10,000 nucleotides of DNA from Flavobacterium sp. (GCF_020217025.1 NZ_JAIWOF010000030.1:1-10000), one strand, 5' to 3'. Numbered from the stretch's first letter, positions 1 to 6,731 are shown. Program-made: numbers and translations. The notes: generated by a model from the sequence alone, not told the origin.

Positions 1-1
1 T

Positions 2-1399
2 ACATTAGGCCCAGCTTGTAGCACAAAAGAAGTGCTTAAAAATATGGTGGATGCTGGAGTTAATGTCTTCAGAATTAACTTTTCACATGCTGATTATACG
101 GATGTTAGTGCTCGAATTGACATGATTAGAGAACTAAACGATGAGTTTGGCTACACTACTTCCATCTTAGCCGATTTACAAGGTCCGAAATTGCGTGTAG
201 GGGTAATGAAAGAAGACGTAGTAGTAAGCAAAGGCGATAAAATCACGTTCACTACTGCAGAAGATATCTTAGGAACCGCAGAGCGTGTTTACATGAACTA
301 CAAAGAATTTCCAAAAGATGTAAATCCTGGAGAAAGAATCTTATTAGACGACGGAAAATTAATTTTCGAAGTAACTAAAACTGATAAAAATACTGAAGTT
401 GAAGCGGTAGTAATTCAAGGTGGTCCTTTGAAATCGAAAAAAGGAGTGAATTTACCAAACACAAAAGTTTCACTTCCTGCTTTAACGGAAAAAGATATTC
501 GCGATGCTAAATTCGCTATCGAAAACGATGTGGATTGGATTGCATTATCGTTTGTAAGAACTCCAAAAGACTTAGAAGATTTGCAAGATTTGATTGCAGA
601 ACATTCGGATCATAAAATTCCGATTATTGCCAAAATTGAAAAACCAGAAGCGGTTGAAAACATTGATAAAATCGTAGCGTTTTGTGATGGATTGATGGTA
701 GCTCGTGGTGATTTAGGAGTAGAAGTTCCGGCAGAAGAAGTGCCGTTAATTCAAAAGAAATTGATTAACCGTGCTAAAACTGCAAGAATTCCGGTAATTG
801 TGGCAACACAAATGATGGAAACGATGATTACGTCATTAACACCAACACGTGCTGAAGTAAACGACGTAGCAAACTCGGTTATGGATGGTGCTGATGCGGT
901 AATGTTATCTGGAGAAACTTCGGTAGGAAATTATCCTGTGGAAGTTATTGAAACTATGACACGTATCATTGAAAGTGTAGAAGATTCGCCATTAATTAAA
1001 GTGCCGTTATCGCAACCACAAGTAAAAAACCAACGTTATATTACCAAATCGATTTGTTACCACGCTTCACAAATGGCGGATACAATTAATGCTAAAGCAA
1101 TAACAACGTTAACTAACTCAGGTTACACGGCATTTCAAATTTCTGCTTGGCGTCCTAAATCGCATATTTTAGTGTTTACATCTAACAAGCGTATTTTAAC
1201 GCAATTGAACTTGTTATGGGGTGTAAGAGCCTACTTCTACGACAAATTAGTAAGTACAGATGATACAATTGAAGACATCAACTCCATTTGTAAAGAAAAG
1301 AAATACGTAAAAAAAGGCGACATGGTAGTAAACTTAGCCGCAATGCCAATCGTTGCTAAAGGAATGGTAAACACCATGCGTGTTTCTGAAATAGAATAA
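2..1399 (+). CDS. pyk: Pyruvate kinase, 5'-truncated by the window edge
   Basis: This enzyme makes pyruvate and ATP from phosphoenolpyruvate and ADP, the last step of glycolysis, in the cytoplasm. The frame is open from base 2 and starts inside the conserved TLGPACSTKE block, so only about 10-15 N-terminal residues are missing; the GTG at 32 is an internal Val codon, not the start. Numbering from base 2, visible landmarks are FRINFSHA (substrate-binding Arg24, Asn26 and Ser28), LADLQGPKLRVG near 56-67, the family signature IIAKIEKPEA with catalytic Lys211, MVARGDLG, ATQMMETM and the MLSGETSVG loop, followed by the C-terminal domain. With 466 residues present, it matches the usual length of about 470-480. 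Lys63 in GPKLR occupies the position that is Glu117 in K+-dependent muscle enzyme; Lys there marks the K+-independent type. The gene ends just before a bidirectional terminator. Identification is secure. Confidence 0.97.
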   Translation, partial: TLGPACSTKEVLKNMVDAGVNVFRINFSHADYTDVSARIDMIRELNDEFGYTTSILADLQGPKLRVGVMKEDVVVSKGDKITFTTAEDILGTAERVYMNYKEFPKDVNPGERILLDDGKLIFEVTKTDKNTEVEAVVIQGGPLKSKKGVNLPNTKVSLPALTEKDIRDAKFAIENDVDWIALSFVRTPKDLEDLQDLIAEHSDHKIPIIAKIEKPEAVENIDKIVAFCDGLMVARGDLGVEVPAEEVPLIQKKLINRAKTARIPVIVATQMMETMITSLTPTRAEVNDVANSVMDGADAVMLSGETSVGNYPVEVIETMTRIIESVEDSPLIKVPLSQPQVKNQRYITKSICYHASQMADTINAKAITTLTNSGYTAFQISAWRPKSHILVFTSNKRILTQLNLLWGVRAYFYDKLVSTDDTIEDINSICKEKKYVKKGDMVVNLAAMPIVAKGMVNTMRVSEIE

Positions 1400-1420
1400 G
1401 CTTTACTTTTATAGTCATAA

Positions 1421-1453
1421 AAAAACGAGTGCTAGTAATTAGCACTCGTTTTT
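1421..1453. terminator. Bidirectional intrinsic terminator between pyk and the PAS gene
   Basis: Arms at 1421-1433 and 1441-1453 are perfect inverted repeats of 13 bp (core CGAGTGCT/AGCACTCG) around a 7-base loop. The stem is flanked by an A-run on the left and a T-run on the right, so on either strand the hairpin ends in a U-tract. It sits between two convergent genes (pyk stop at 1399, PAS stop at 1474) and can serve both. Confidence 0.9.
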
Positions 1454-1473
1454 GTTTGTTGTATATTTTCGTT

Positions 1474-1989
1474 TTAAGCCGCTATTTTTTCAAACGCGAT
1501 AAAATTAGTTACTTCACCTTTATTGTTGAAAATAGGAAATCCTTTGATGTGACATTTGTATAACGAACCGTCTTTACAATAATTGATTACGTTTTTCTCA
1601 AATGGTACTTTTTTTAGAATGGCTTGTCTGATTTCGAAACTGATATTGGAATCTGTTTTTGGACCTTGAAACATTTTTGGTGAGTTTCCAATGACTTCTT
1701 GTGCTTCGTAACCGTTCATTTTTTTGATGTTTTTACTAGCGAAAACAATTTTTAATTGCGCATCCGTAACCACTATAACGGTTTCTTCTTGTAAACTCTC
1801 TTTATAATCCCAAACCGATTTCCATTGATTTTTGTTAGCCATTTGATGCAACGAATTCACATCATGAAGCAACACATTCGTTTGCAATAAAAACTGAGAA
1901 TAAATATCCCAAGACACCAACGGCATTGCTTTTATAGCCCCATTTTCATACTGTTTTGCAAACGCGGCATCGTAAACTTTGAATTCCAT
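1474..1989 (-). CDS. Stand-alone PAS-domain protein, LOV-like fold without the photoactive cysteine
   Basis: A 171-residue protein with a helical N-terminal part (about 1-65) and a single PAS domain (about 71-171). The PAS core resembles the LOV subfamily: GNSPKMFQGP aligns with the GxNCRFLQG block of LOV photoreceptors, and a KDG turn and GEVTNFIAFEKI strand follow. The position of the flavin-linking Cys is Pro104, so a classical LOV photocycle is not expected. No kinase, GGDEF, DNA-binding or other output domain follows, so it may sense or act as a protein partner. The frame is open 20 codons further upstream (ATG at 2049), giving a hydrophobic leader, but a good flavobacterial promoter lies inside that extension (2007-2035), and ATG 1989 has AAGG a few bases upstream. 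I therefore prefer 1989. PAS assignment is firm; ligand and role are unknown. Confidence 0.8.
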   Translation of the reverse strand: MEFKVYDAAFAKQYENGAIKAMPLVSWDIYSQFLLQTNVLLHDVNSLHQMANKNQWKSVWDYKESLQEETVIVVTDAQLKIVFASKNIKKMNGYEAQEVIGNSPKMFQGPKTDSNISFEIRQAILKKVPFEKNVINYCKDGSLYKCHIKGFPIFNNKGEVTNFIAFEKIAA

Positions 1990-2006
1990 AACCTTGTAAT
2001 TTGGGA

Positions 2007-2035
2007 TAAAACTAAAAAGAAAAATGAAGCAACAA
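2007..2035 (-). promoter_or_regulatory. Candidate promoter of the PAS gene
   Basis: Reading the minus strand, TTG (2035-2033) is followed after 18 bases by TAGTTTTA (2014-2007). This matches the Bacteroidota consensus TTG-N17-23-TAnnTTTG except for the last base. Transcription would start near 2001 and give a leader of about 12 bases before ATG 1989, which supports that start over ATG 2049. It lies in the gap after dinB, so the PAS gene can be expressed independently of dinB. Confidence 0.55.
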
Positions 2036-2070
2036 GTTAGAAAACACAACTTTAACGCTTGTTTAAGTTC

Positions 2071-3168
2071 CTAAAACTCAAACTTCAATTGTACCGAAAC
2101 ACTTTTTTGAGGCAACTCAGTTTTCGTTTTTTCTTCGTTGTTTAAATTGTGAATGGAAATACCTAGTAATCGCACTGAATTCTTTAAACGTTCTTGATAC
2201 AATAAATCTTTGGCAACGTCTAAAATGATGTTTTTATCGCTTACGAAATAAGGCAAGGTTTTGCTTCGGGTTTGTAAGGTGAAATCGGAGTATTTTATTT
2301 TTAGGGTGATGGTTTTTCCTGATATTTTGCTTTTTTGTAGGCGTTTTTCTAATTCTTTGGCAATACTTTGCAAACGTTCTTCCATGAAAATTTCGGAAGA
2401 TAAATTTTCTCCAAAAGTACGCTCTGCTCCTACGGATTTTATCTTACGATTCGGTTTTACGGCACTGTTGTGAATGCCACGACAAATTTGGTAATAATGA
2501 AAACCGCTGTTACCGAAATGTTTCTCTAAATACTCTAACGGTTTTTGCTTTAAATCATAACCTGTAAAAATGCCTAGTTGATACATTTTTTCAGCCGTTA
2601 CTTTGCCAACGCCATAAAACTTTTTAATATCTAACTTTTCTAAAAACGCTTCTACCTCATCTGGGTTTACCGTTTTTTGTCCGTTAGGCTTGTTGTAATC
2701 GGAAGCTATTTTGGCTACAAATTTATTTACAGAAATTCCTGCCGAAGCCGTAAGTCCAACTTCTTCAAAAATGCGCTTTCTGATTTCTTGAGCAATTAAT
2801 GTCGCGCTGGGATTGCCTTTTTTATTTTCGGTAACGTCTAAATAGGCTTCATCGAGCGATAATGGCTCAACTAAATCAGTGTAATCGTGGAATATCTTTC
2901 TGATTTTCTTTGAAATTTCTTTGTAACGATCAAATCGTGGTCGCACAAAAATTAAATCGGGACACAATTTCTTCGCTTGAATGCCGCTAATAGCACTTCG
3001 AACACCAAATTTTCTCGCTTCGTAACTTGCTGCTGAAACCACACCCCGAACTTCGCTTCCACCAACTGCCAAAGGTTTCCCTTTCAACTCTGGATTGTCC
3101 ATTTGCTCTACCGATGCATAAAACGCATCCATGTCTACGTGAATTATTTTTCGGTAGTGTTCGCTCAT
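2071..3168 (-). CDS. dinB: DNA polymerase IV (Y-family translesion polymerase)
   Basis: An error-prone, non-proofreading Y-family polymerase that extends past template damage. At 365 residues it is normal full length. The palm motif HVDMDAFYASVE carries metal ligand Asp12 and, at Tyr17, the position of the steric gate against ribonucleotides; SLDEAYLDVT carries Asp106 and Glu107. The thumb has a helix-hairpin-helix-like FYGVGKVTAEKM segment (about 184-196), followed by the little-finger domain with SVGAERTFGENL. The last six residues, QLKFEF, resemble a beta-clamp binding tail (compare the QL-type tail of E. coli Pol IV). Its ATG lies 3 bases after the stop of the large membrane-protein gene upstream, so the two are almost certainly co-transcribed and perhaps translationally coupled. 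No LexA-type operator was recognised nearby. Confidence 0.96.
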   Translation of the reverse strand: MSEHYRKIIHVDMDAFYASVEQMDNPELKGKPLAVGGSEVRGVVSAASYEARKFGVRSAISGIQAKKLCPDLIFVRPRFDRYKEISKKIRKIFHDYTDLVEPLSLDEAYLDVTENKKGNPSATLIAQEIRKRIFEEVGLTASAGISVNKFVAKIASDYNKPNGQKTVNPDEVEAFLEKLDIKKFYGVGKVTAEKMYQLGIFTGYDLKQKPLEYLEKHFGNSGFHYYQICRGIHNSAVKPNRKIKSVGAERTFGENLSSEIFMEERLQSIAKELEKRLQKSKISGKTITLKIKYSDFTLQTRSKTLPYFVSDKNIILDVAKDLLYQERLKNSVRLLGISIHNLNNEEKTKTELPQKSVSVQLKFEF

Positions 3169-3171
3169 AAT

Positions 3172-5214
3172 TTATTCGGTAGGAAAAAAGAAACTCAACG
3201 GTTTTCTAAAGAAATGTTGCTTTATCGAAGTAAGAATCGGGCGTAACTCTGTCAATGGAATATTGCGCGAACGAAACGCCAATCCAAGCGACAAACCAAA
3301 ACTTACTAAAAAGTTCACAAAACCAATAATTCCGATACCTAAAATACCCCAAAATAACATTGCATTGTTCACCATATAATCGGCGCCGTAAATAGCTAAG
3401 GCTAAGTTTCCACTGGCAAATGTAATGTGTCGAATATCCAAATTCAAACCTAAAAATAATCCAACCGAAGCCGTACTTCCAAGGAAAACTCCAAACCAAA
3501 AGTTAGAAATGATTCCAGCCCAATAGCGTTCGTACCATTTCGAAATTTTTTCGGCTTTCGCTTTTCCGAAATTTAATTTTAGTAACGGATGTTCTTTAAT
3601 TCGATAATAGACATCAAAATGCTTATCACGATTCGCAATACTTCCTGAGATAATTCCCGACAAGAACAAGAAAAAACCGGCAATTGCCGCATGAAAAATC
3701 GCCATGGAATGTATTGGACTCAAATCAGTGATTAATTTTTCCCATTTGGTTTCGGCAATATTGTAATCAAACGCCAAATCGATTAACCAAATTCCTAAAA
3801 ACGCCACTGGAAAAGCCATCAAGACATTTCCAACAAACGCAATAAACTGCGAACGGAACAATCGGGCAAATAAAATGGCGAAACTTTTGTGTTTTTCTCC
3901 ATCGCCATTCGCTTGCTTTTTTAAACCGTCTTCTAAAGCATTAATTAAAGCAGAAGCTGTCATTGCTGGCTGTTTGGTTGCCAACGTAAATCCTAAAACA
4001 TAAATCGCAATAAAACCAAACGAGTAATTCATGCTATACAAAAATGCCTGACCAAAATAACTACTATCGGCTTTAGAAAGCATGATTTTAATGATACATA
4101 AAAATCCAACAATTAATCCACCGCCCAGCGCTGCATACAACATTTTGAAATACTCCGTTTTGGATTCGGTTATATAGTGTTCGCCTGTTTTCGCGGTATG
4201 TTGCGTGATTTCGTACGATAATAATTGTGTGCTTTCGTTAAATAACTTTCTAACGTTGGTTTTTAAACAATTGTATTTAATCAGTTTTATCGCTAATTCA
4301 ATTGATTTTGCTTTTTTGTCTTCGGGTTTATCGATTACCAAAAGCGGCATCAAAACACCAACGCGATACAACTGTTGTTTGATGCGCAACAGGTTTTGAT
4401 TCACACGTAACGAAATTCCGTATTTAGAGGAGTTTTGAAAGGCCTTCTCAACAAATTCGTTACATTGGTTATACAACACTAACAATTGCTTGTAATTGAT
4501 ATCAGATGAAGTGGTGTAAAATTCCGATTCTTTATTGCGAATCGTATTCTCAATTGAATATAATTCTTTTTCAAAAGCGGCAAATGGACTTTCTAAATCG
4601 TTATATTCAGGAACCATTTTCATTACTTCGGTTTCCAATGCTTTTCCGCTGGTGCGTTGCGACAACAAATTGATAGCTTGCATCACTTCATACAAAGGAG
4701 AATTAACTGCAACCGATTCATAAATTGTTTCGAAATGAAATAATTCAAAAAGGATTTCTAACTCAGATTTTGGAATTTTATTAATCCAAACCGGATCAGA
4801 ATCCACATAAAAAACCTGATTTAAAACATATTGTAAGGTGTCTTTTGGCGCTTGATAGGGTAAAATTTTAGCAAAAACACGCTTTTTAACTTCGTAAAAG
4901 AAATCTGTATCTTGAAGAATTCCAGCATCAGTTAAAATGGCATCGAAATTTTTACTTTGTAAAACCGTTTGCAAATACGCCACAAAGTTGATTCGTTCCT
5001 TATCGTTATTTGTAAAAAATTCGATTATAGGAAAAAGGCTTATGTGTTGAATCTTTTTAGGATTTCTTGGACGAATAGCATTAACCAATTGAACTAAAAT
5101 ATCAATTTCGTTTTCTTCGTCGCGCCATAATTGCAATTCATTAAAGTATTTTTTAAGAATTTCGTCGGGCGTAATGTGATTTTTGCTGATAAATAAATTC
5201 ATAATTTTGGTCAT
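3172..5214 (-). CDS. Multi-pass membrane protein of the 'site-specific recombinase' (SpecificRecomb/Gcr) family
   Basis: A 680-residue protein with a soluble, helix-rich N-terminal half (about 1-355) and a C-terminal half with about seven hydrophobic segments, the first at about 359-378. The motif LGFTLATKQPAMTAS in the membrane half is characteristic of the family named after gonococcal gcr and widely annotated 'site-specific recombinase'. I see none of the catalytic signatures of tyrosine or serine recombinases, and the topology argues for an inner-membrane protein, so the recombinase name should be treated with caution. Starts: the frame opens at TTG 5232, but a candidate -7 element covers 5222-5229, so ATG 5214 is chosen; ATG 5202 (676 residues) is equally possible. 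It is the first gene of an operon with dinB, 3 bases downstream. Family assignment is good; function is unknown. Confidence 0.8.
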   Translation of the reverse strand: MTKIMNLFISKNHITPDEILKKYFNELQLWRDEENEIDILVQLVNAIRPRNPKKIQHISLFPIIEFFTNNDKERINFVAYLQTVLQSKNFDAILTDAGILQDTDFFYEVKKRVFAKILPYQAPKDTLQYVLNQVFYVDSDPVWINKIPKSELEILFELFHFETIYESVAVNSPLYEVMQAINLLSQRTSGKALETEVMKMVPEYNDLESPFAAFEKELYSIENTIRNKESEFYTTSSDINYKQLLVLYNQCNEFVEKAFQNSSKYGISLRVNQNLLRIKQQLYRVGVLMPLLVIDKPEDKKAKSIELAIKLIKYNCLKTNVRKLFNESTQLLSYEITQHTAKTGEHYITESKTEYFKMLYAALGGGLIVGFLCIIKIMLSKADSSYFGQAFLYSMNYSFGFIAIYVLGFTLATKQPAMTASALINALEDGLKKQANGDGEKHKSFAILFARLFRSQFIAFVGNVLMAFPVAFLGIWLIDLAFDYNIAETKWEKLITDLSPIHSMAIFHAAIAGFFLFLSGIISGSIANRDKHFDVYYRIKEHPLLKLNFGKAKAEKISKWYERYWAGIISNFWFGVFLGSTASVGLFLGLNLDIRHITFASGNLALAIYGADYMVNNAMLFWGILGIGIIGFVNFLVSFGLSLGLAFRSRNIPLTELRPILTSIKQHFFRKPLSFFFPTE

Positions 5215-5221
5215 AGAATCG

Positions 5222-5253
5222 TAAAGATACAAAGAGAAAGTATTTTTTAGTAA
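5222..5253 (-). promoter_or_regulatory. Weak candidate promoter for the membrane protein-dinB operon
   Basis: On the minus strand, TATCTTTA (5229-5222) fits TAnnTTTG with one mismatch. At 21 bases upstream there is TTA instead of the expected TTG (5253-5251). A start near 5216 would make ATG 5214 almost leaderless or leave ATG 5202 with a short leader. The AT-rich gap 5215-5280 also has to hold the promoter of the divergent CYTH operon. No convincing element was found for that one; TATTTTTT at 5241-5248 fits the -7 pattern but lacks a correctly spaced TTG. Confidence 0.3.
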
Positions 5254-5280
5254 TTTAGAAACCTAAATAAATATTAAATT

Positions 5281-5748
5281 TTGACAGAAATAGAGCGCAA
5301 ATTTTTAGTCACGTCAACCGATTTTATCTCGGAAAGTACGACTCAGTTTAGAATTGTACAAGGCTATTTGAATTCGAATCCCGAGCGAACCGTTAGAGTT
5401 CGAATCAAGGGTAACAAAGGTTTTTTAACCATAAAAGGCAAAGGAAACGAATCGGGCATGAGCCGATTTGAGTGGGAAAAAGAAATCGCCATTTCTGAAG
5501 CTGAAGCTTTACTACCACTTTGCGAAAAAGGTAATATTGATAAAGTTCGTTACGAAGTTCCTATGGGAAATCATACGTATGAAGTTGATGTTTTTGCAGG
5601 TGAAAACGAAGGTTTAATAGTCGCAGAAATTGAACTACAATCAGAAAATGAATCTTTTGAAAAACCGAATTGGTTAGGCGAAGAAGTCACTTCTGACGAA
5701 CGTTATTACAATGCTTTTTTGAGTAACAACCCTTTTAAATCTTGGTAA
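5281..5748 (+). CDS. CYTH-domain triphosphate tunnel metalloenzyme, probable inorganic triphosphatase
   Basis: A 155-residue, single-domain CYTH protein. It begins MTEIERKFLV, which holds the ExExK metal and triphosphate signature (Glu3, Glu5, Lys7). The tunnel strands follow as alternating charged segments: VRVRIKG, LTIKGKG, RFEWEKEI, KVRYEV, YEVDVFAGE and VAEIEL, ending in GEEVTSDERYYNAFL. Length and motifs closely resemble the stand-alone bacterial TTM proteins such as that of Nitrosomonas europaea, known to hydrolyse inorganic tripolyphosphate; class IV adenylate cyclase and thiamine triphosphatase are related alternatives. Domain and motifs are seen, substrate is inferred. The start is TTG: an in-frame TAA at 5275-5277 leaves no ATG or GTG upstream of the signature, only an ATT at 5278. 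A lipoprotein gene follows after one base, so the two form an operon. Confidence 0.9.
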   Translation: MTEIERKFLVTSTDFISESTTQFRIVQGYLNSNPERTVRVRIKGNKGFLTIKGKGNESGMSRFEWEKEIAISEAEALLPLCEKGNIDKVRYEVPMGNHTYEVDVFAGENEGLIVAEIELQSENESFEKPNWLGEEVTSDERYYNAFLSNNPFKSW

Positions 5749-5749
5749 A

Positions 5750-6181
5750 ATGAAAACACTTTTTGGAATACTTGCCTTGGTTTTATTATTTGCTTGCGGT
5801 TCAAACACCGTAATTTATCCTGATAAACCGAAAACCAATCACGAAACCTTTAGCTACAAAGAAGGCGATACTACTTATGTGATGCAGAAATATTTCTTAG
5901 TGATGCTAAAAAAAGGTCCCAATCGCGAACATTCGAAGGAAGAAGCTGCCAAAATCCAGAAAAAACATATGGAACACATCAACTGGTTAGCAAAAACGAA
6001 TAAAATTAGTATTGCAGGTCCATCTGATAGTCATGAAAGTATTGCTGGATTTTTACTTTTCAACACTGAGACTATGAAAGAAGCAGATAGTTTGGCAAAT
6101 CTTGACCCAGCGGTTAAAGCAGGAAGATTGGTAGTGGAAACGGTGCCTTGGTGGGCGTCAAAAGGTAGTAAACTGAAATAA
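5750..6181 (+). CDS. YCII-domain lipoprotein
   Basis: A 143-residue protein with a lipoprotein signal peptide (MKTLFGILALVLLFAC, lipidated Cys16), a short polar linker, and a YCII-like ferredoxin-fold domain at about 43-137. Family-type features are the His73/His76 helix (KKHMEHINWL), the AGPSDSHESIAGF turn, and LDPAVKAGRLVVETVPWW with Asp119. YCII proteins are normally small cytoplasmic proteins with a conserved His-Asp pair and mostly undefined functions, so export as a lipoprotein is unusual. After Cys16 come Gly-Ser-Asn-Thr with no acidic run, so a surface-export signal is not seen and a periplasmic location is more likely. The ATG lies one base after the stop of the CYTH gene, implying co-transcription. 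The stop codon abuts that of the convergent rlpA-like gene. Domain call is good; function is unknown. Confidence 0.82.
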   Translation: MKTLFGILALVLLFACGSNTVIYPDKPKTNHETFSYKEGDTTYVMQKYFLVMLKKGPNREHSKEEAAKIQKKHMEHINWLAKTNKISIAGPSDSHESIAGFLLFNTETMKEADSLANLDPAVKAGRLVVETVPWWASKGSKLK

Positions 6182-6682
6182 TTATTCTACTATTTCTATA
6201 CTCACGCGTAAAGGAGAGCGTCCGTTATTGTGAGAAATATCTAAAAATGGGCGCTTTGCCATATCAATTTCTCTTTTTCGAGTGTGTGGCCCTCTATCGT
6301 TGATGGTAACTATAACGCTTTTGTTATTGGCTAAATTTGTGACTTTAACTTTAGTTCCAAATTTTAGCGTTTTATGCGCTGCTGTGTATTTTTTATTACT
6401 AAAAACTTGTCCGCTTGCAGTTCTTCTTCCATTTAATTTGTCGGAATAATGCGAAGCTTCTACGTTTTTCTTATATAATTTGGTTTTTAGATTCGCTAAA
6501 GAATCGACCACTTTAATTGAATCCGATTTTTTTATCGAATCTAGAAGTTGAAGGGAATCTTTTTTCTTAACGGTATCATATAAAGAAGCTTTTCTAACGA
6601 AATCAGATTTAGTTTCATTAGAAAAGCCTACTAATGCGGCAACAAGTAATACAAATGTAACTATTAAGATGTTTTTCTTCAT
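6182..6682 (-). CDS. RlpA-like double-psi beta-barrel protein, secreted
   Basis: A 166-residue protein with an N-terminal hydrophobic segment (about 4-20, signal peptide or anchor; no lipobox Cys), a charged linker made of five six-residue repeats (36-65), and an RlpA-type double-psi beta-barrel domain (about 74-165). Landmarks are EASHYSDKLNGRRTASG, YTAAHKTLKFGTKVKVTNL and VTINDRGPHTRKREIDMA. RlpA of Pseudomonas is a lytic transglycosylase that cuts glycan strands lacking stem peptides; its two essential acidic residues align with Gln92 (in TASGQVF) and Asp129 (in NDRGP) here. The Asp is kept but the Glu is replaced by Gln, so activity cannot be assumed. No SPOR domain is present. I leave the symbol blank because orthology to rlpA proper is uncertain. 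It is convergent with the lipoprotein gene, with no bases between the stops. Confidence 0.88.
   Translation of the reverse strand: MKKNILIVTFVLLVAALVGFSNETKSDFVRKASLYDTVKKKDSLQLLDSIKKSDSIKVVDSLANLKTKLYKKNVEASHYSDKLNGRRTASGQVFSNKKYTAAHKTLKFGTKVKVTNLANNKSVIVTINDRGPHTRKREIDMAKRPFLDISHNNGRSPLRVSIEIVE
6488..6577 (-). repeat. Five-unit 18-bp in-gene repeat encoding a hexapeptide linker
   Basis: Within the rlpA-like gene, residues 36-65 fall into five six-residue units beginning DTV, DSL, DSI, DSI and DSL (Asp at 36, 42, 48, 54 and 60). In the DNA, the plus-strand pentamer GAATC recurs exactly every 18 bases at 6501, 6519, 6537 and 6555, with a degenerate GTATC at 6573. The segment links the signal peptide to the barrel domain. 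Confidence 0.8.
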
Positions 6683-6707
6683 AATTTATTTGATTTTGTT
6701 GACTTAT

Positions 6708-6731
6708 TACCAAAGATTATACCAAAGACTA
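6708..6731. repeat. Tandem 12-bp direct repeat
   Basis: Two adjacent copies, 6708-6719 (TACCAAAGATTA) and 6720-6731 (TACCAAAGACTA), agree at 11 of 12 bases. The second covers the stop codon of the four-helix membrane-protein gene; both lie just upstream of the rlpA-like gene in its transcription direction. On the minus strand each copy carries TAnTCTTTG, close to the -7 promoter motif. Confidence 0.75.

Noticed and set aside
32..34. GTG as the start codon of pyruvate kinase
   Set aside because: The conserved TLGPACSTKE block lies upstream in the same frame and runs off the window, so the GTG is an internal Val codon.
3206..3499. A 97-codon minus-strand open frame with an aromatic-rich product
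   Set aside because: It lies wholly inside the membrane-protein gene in another frame; its composition is what out-of-frame membrane-helix codons give.
2261..4723. Plus-strand open frames of 62-70 codons opposite dinB and the membrane-protein gene
   Set aside because: All are antisense to conserved coding sequence, with low-complexity products and no recognisable domain.
3172..5214. A mobile element suggested by the family name 'site-specific recombinase'
   Set aside because: There are no flanking inverted repeats, duplicated target sites, tRNA gene or other mobility genes, and the protein is a membrane protein.
5230..5232. TTG as the start of the large membrane protein
   Set aside because: It directly adjoins a candidate -7 element, and ATG codons follow at 5214 and 5202.
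6488..6577. The 18-bp periodic GAATC pattern as a CRISPR-like or regulatory array
   Set aside because: It lies in frame within the rlpA-like gene and is explained by the hexapeptide repeat; the units are too short and diverged for CRISPR.
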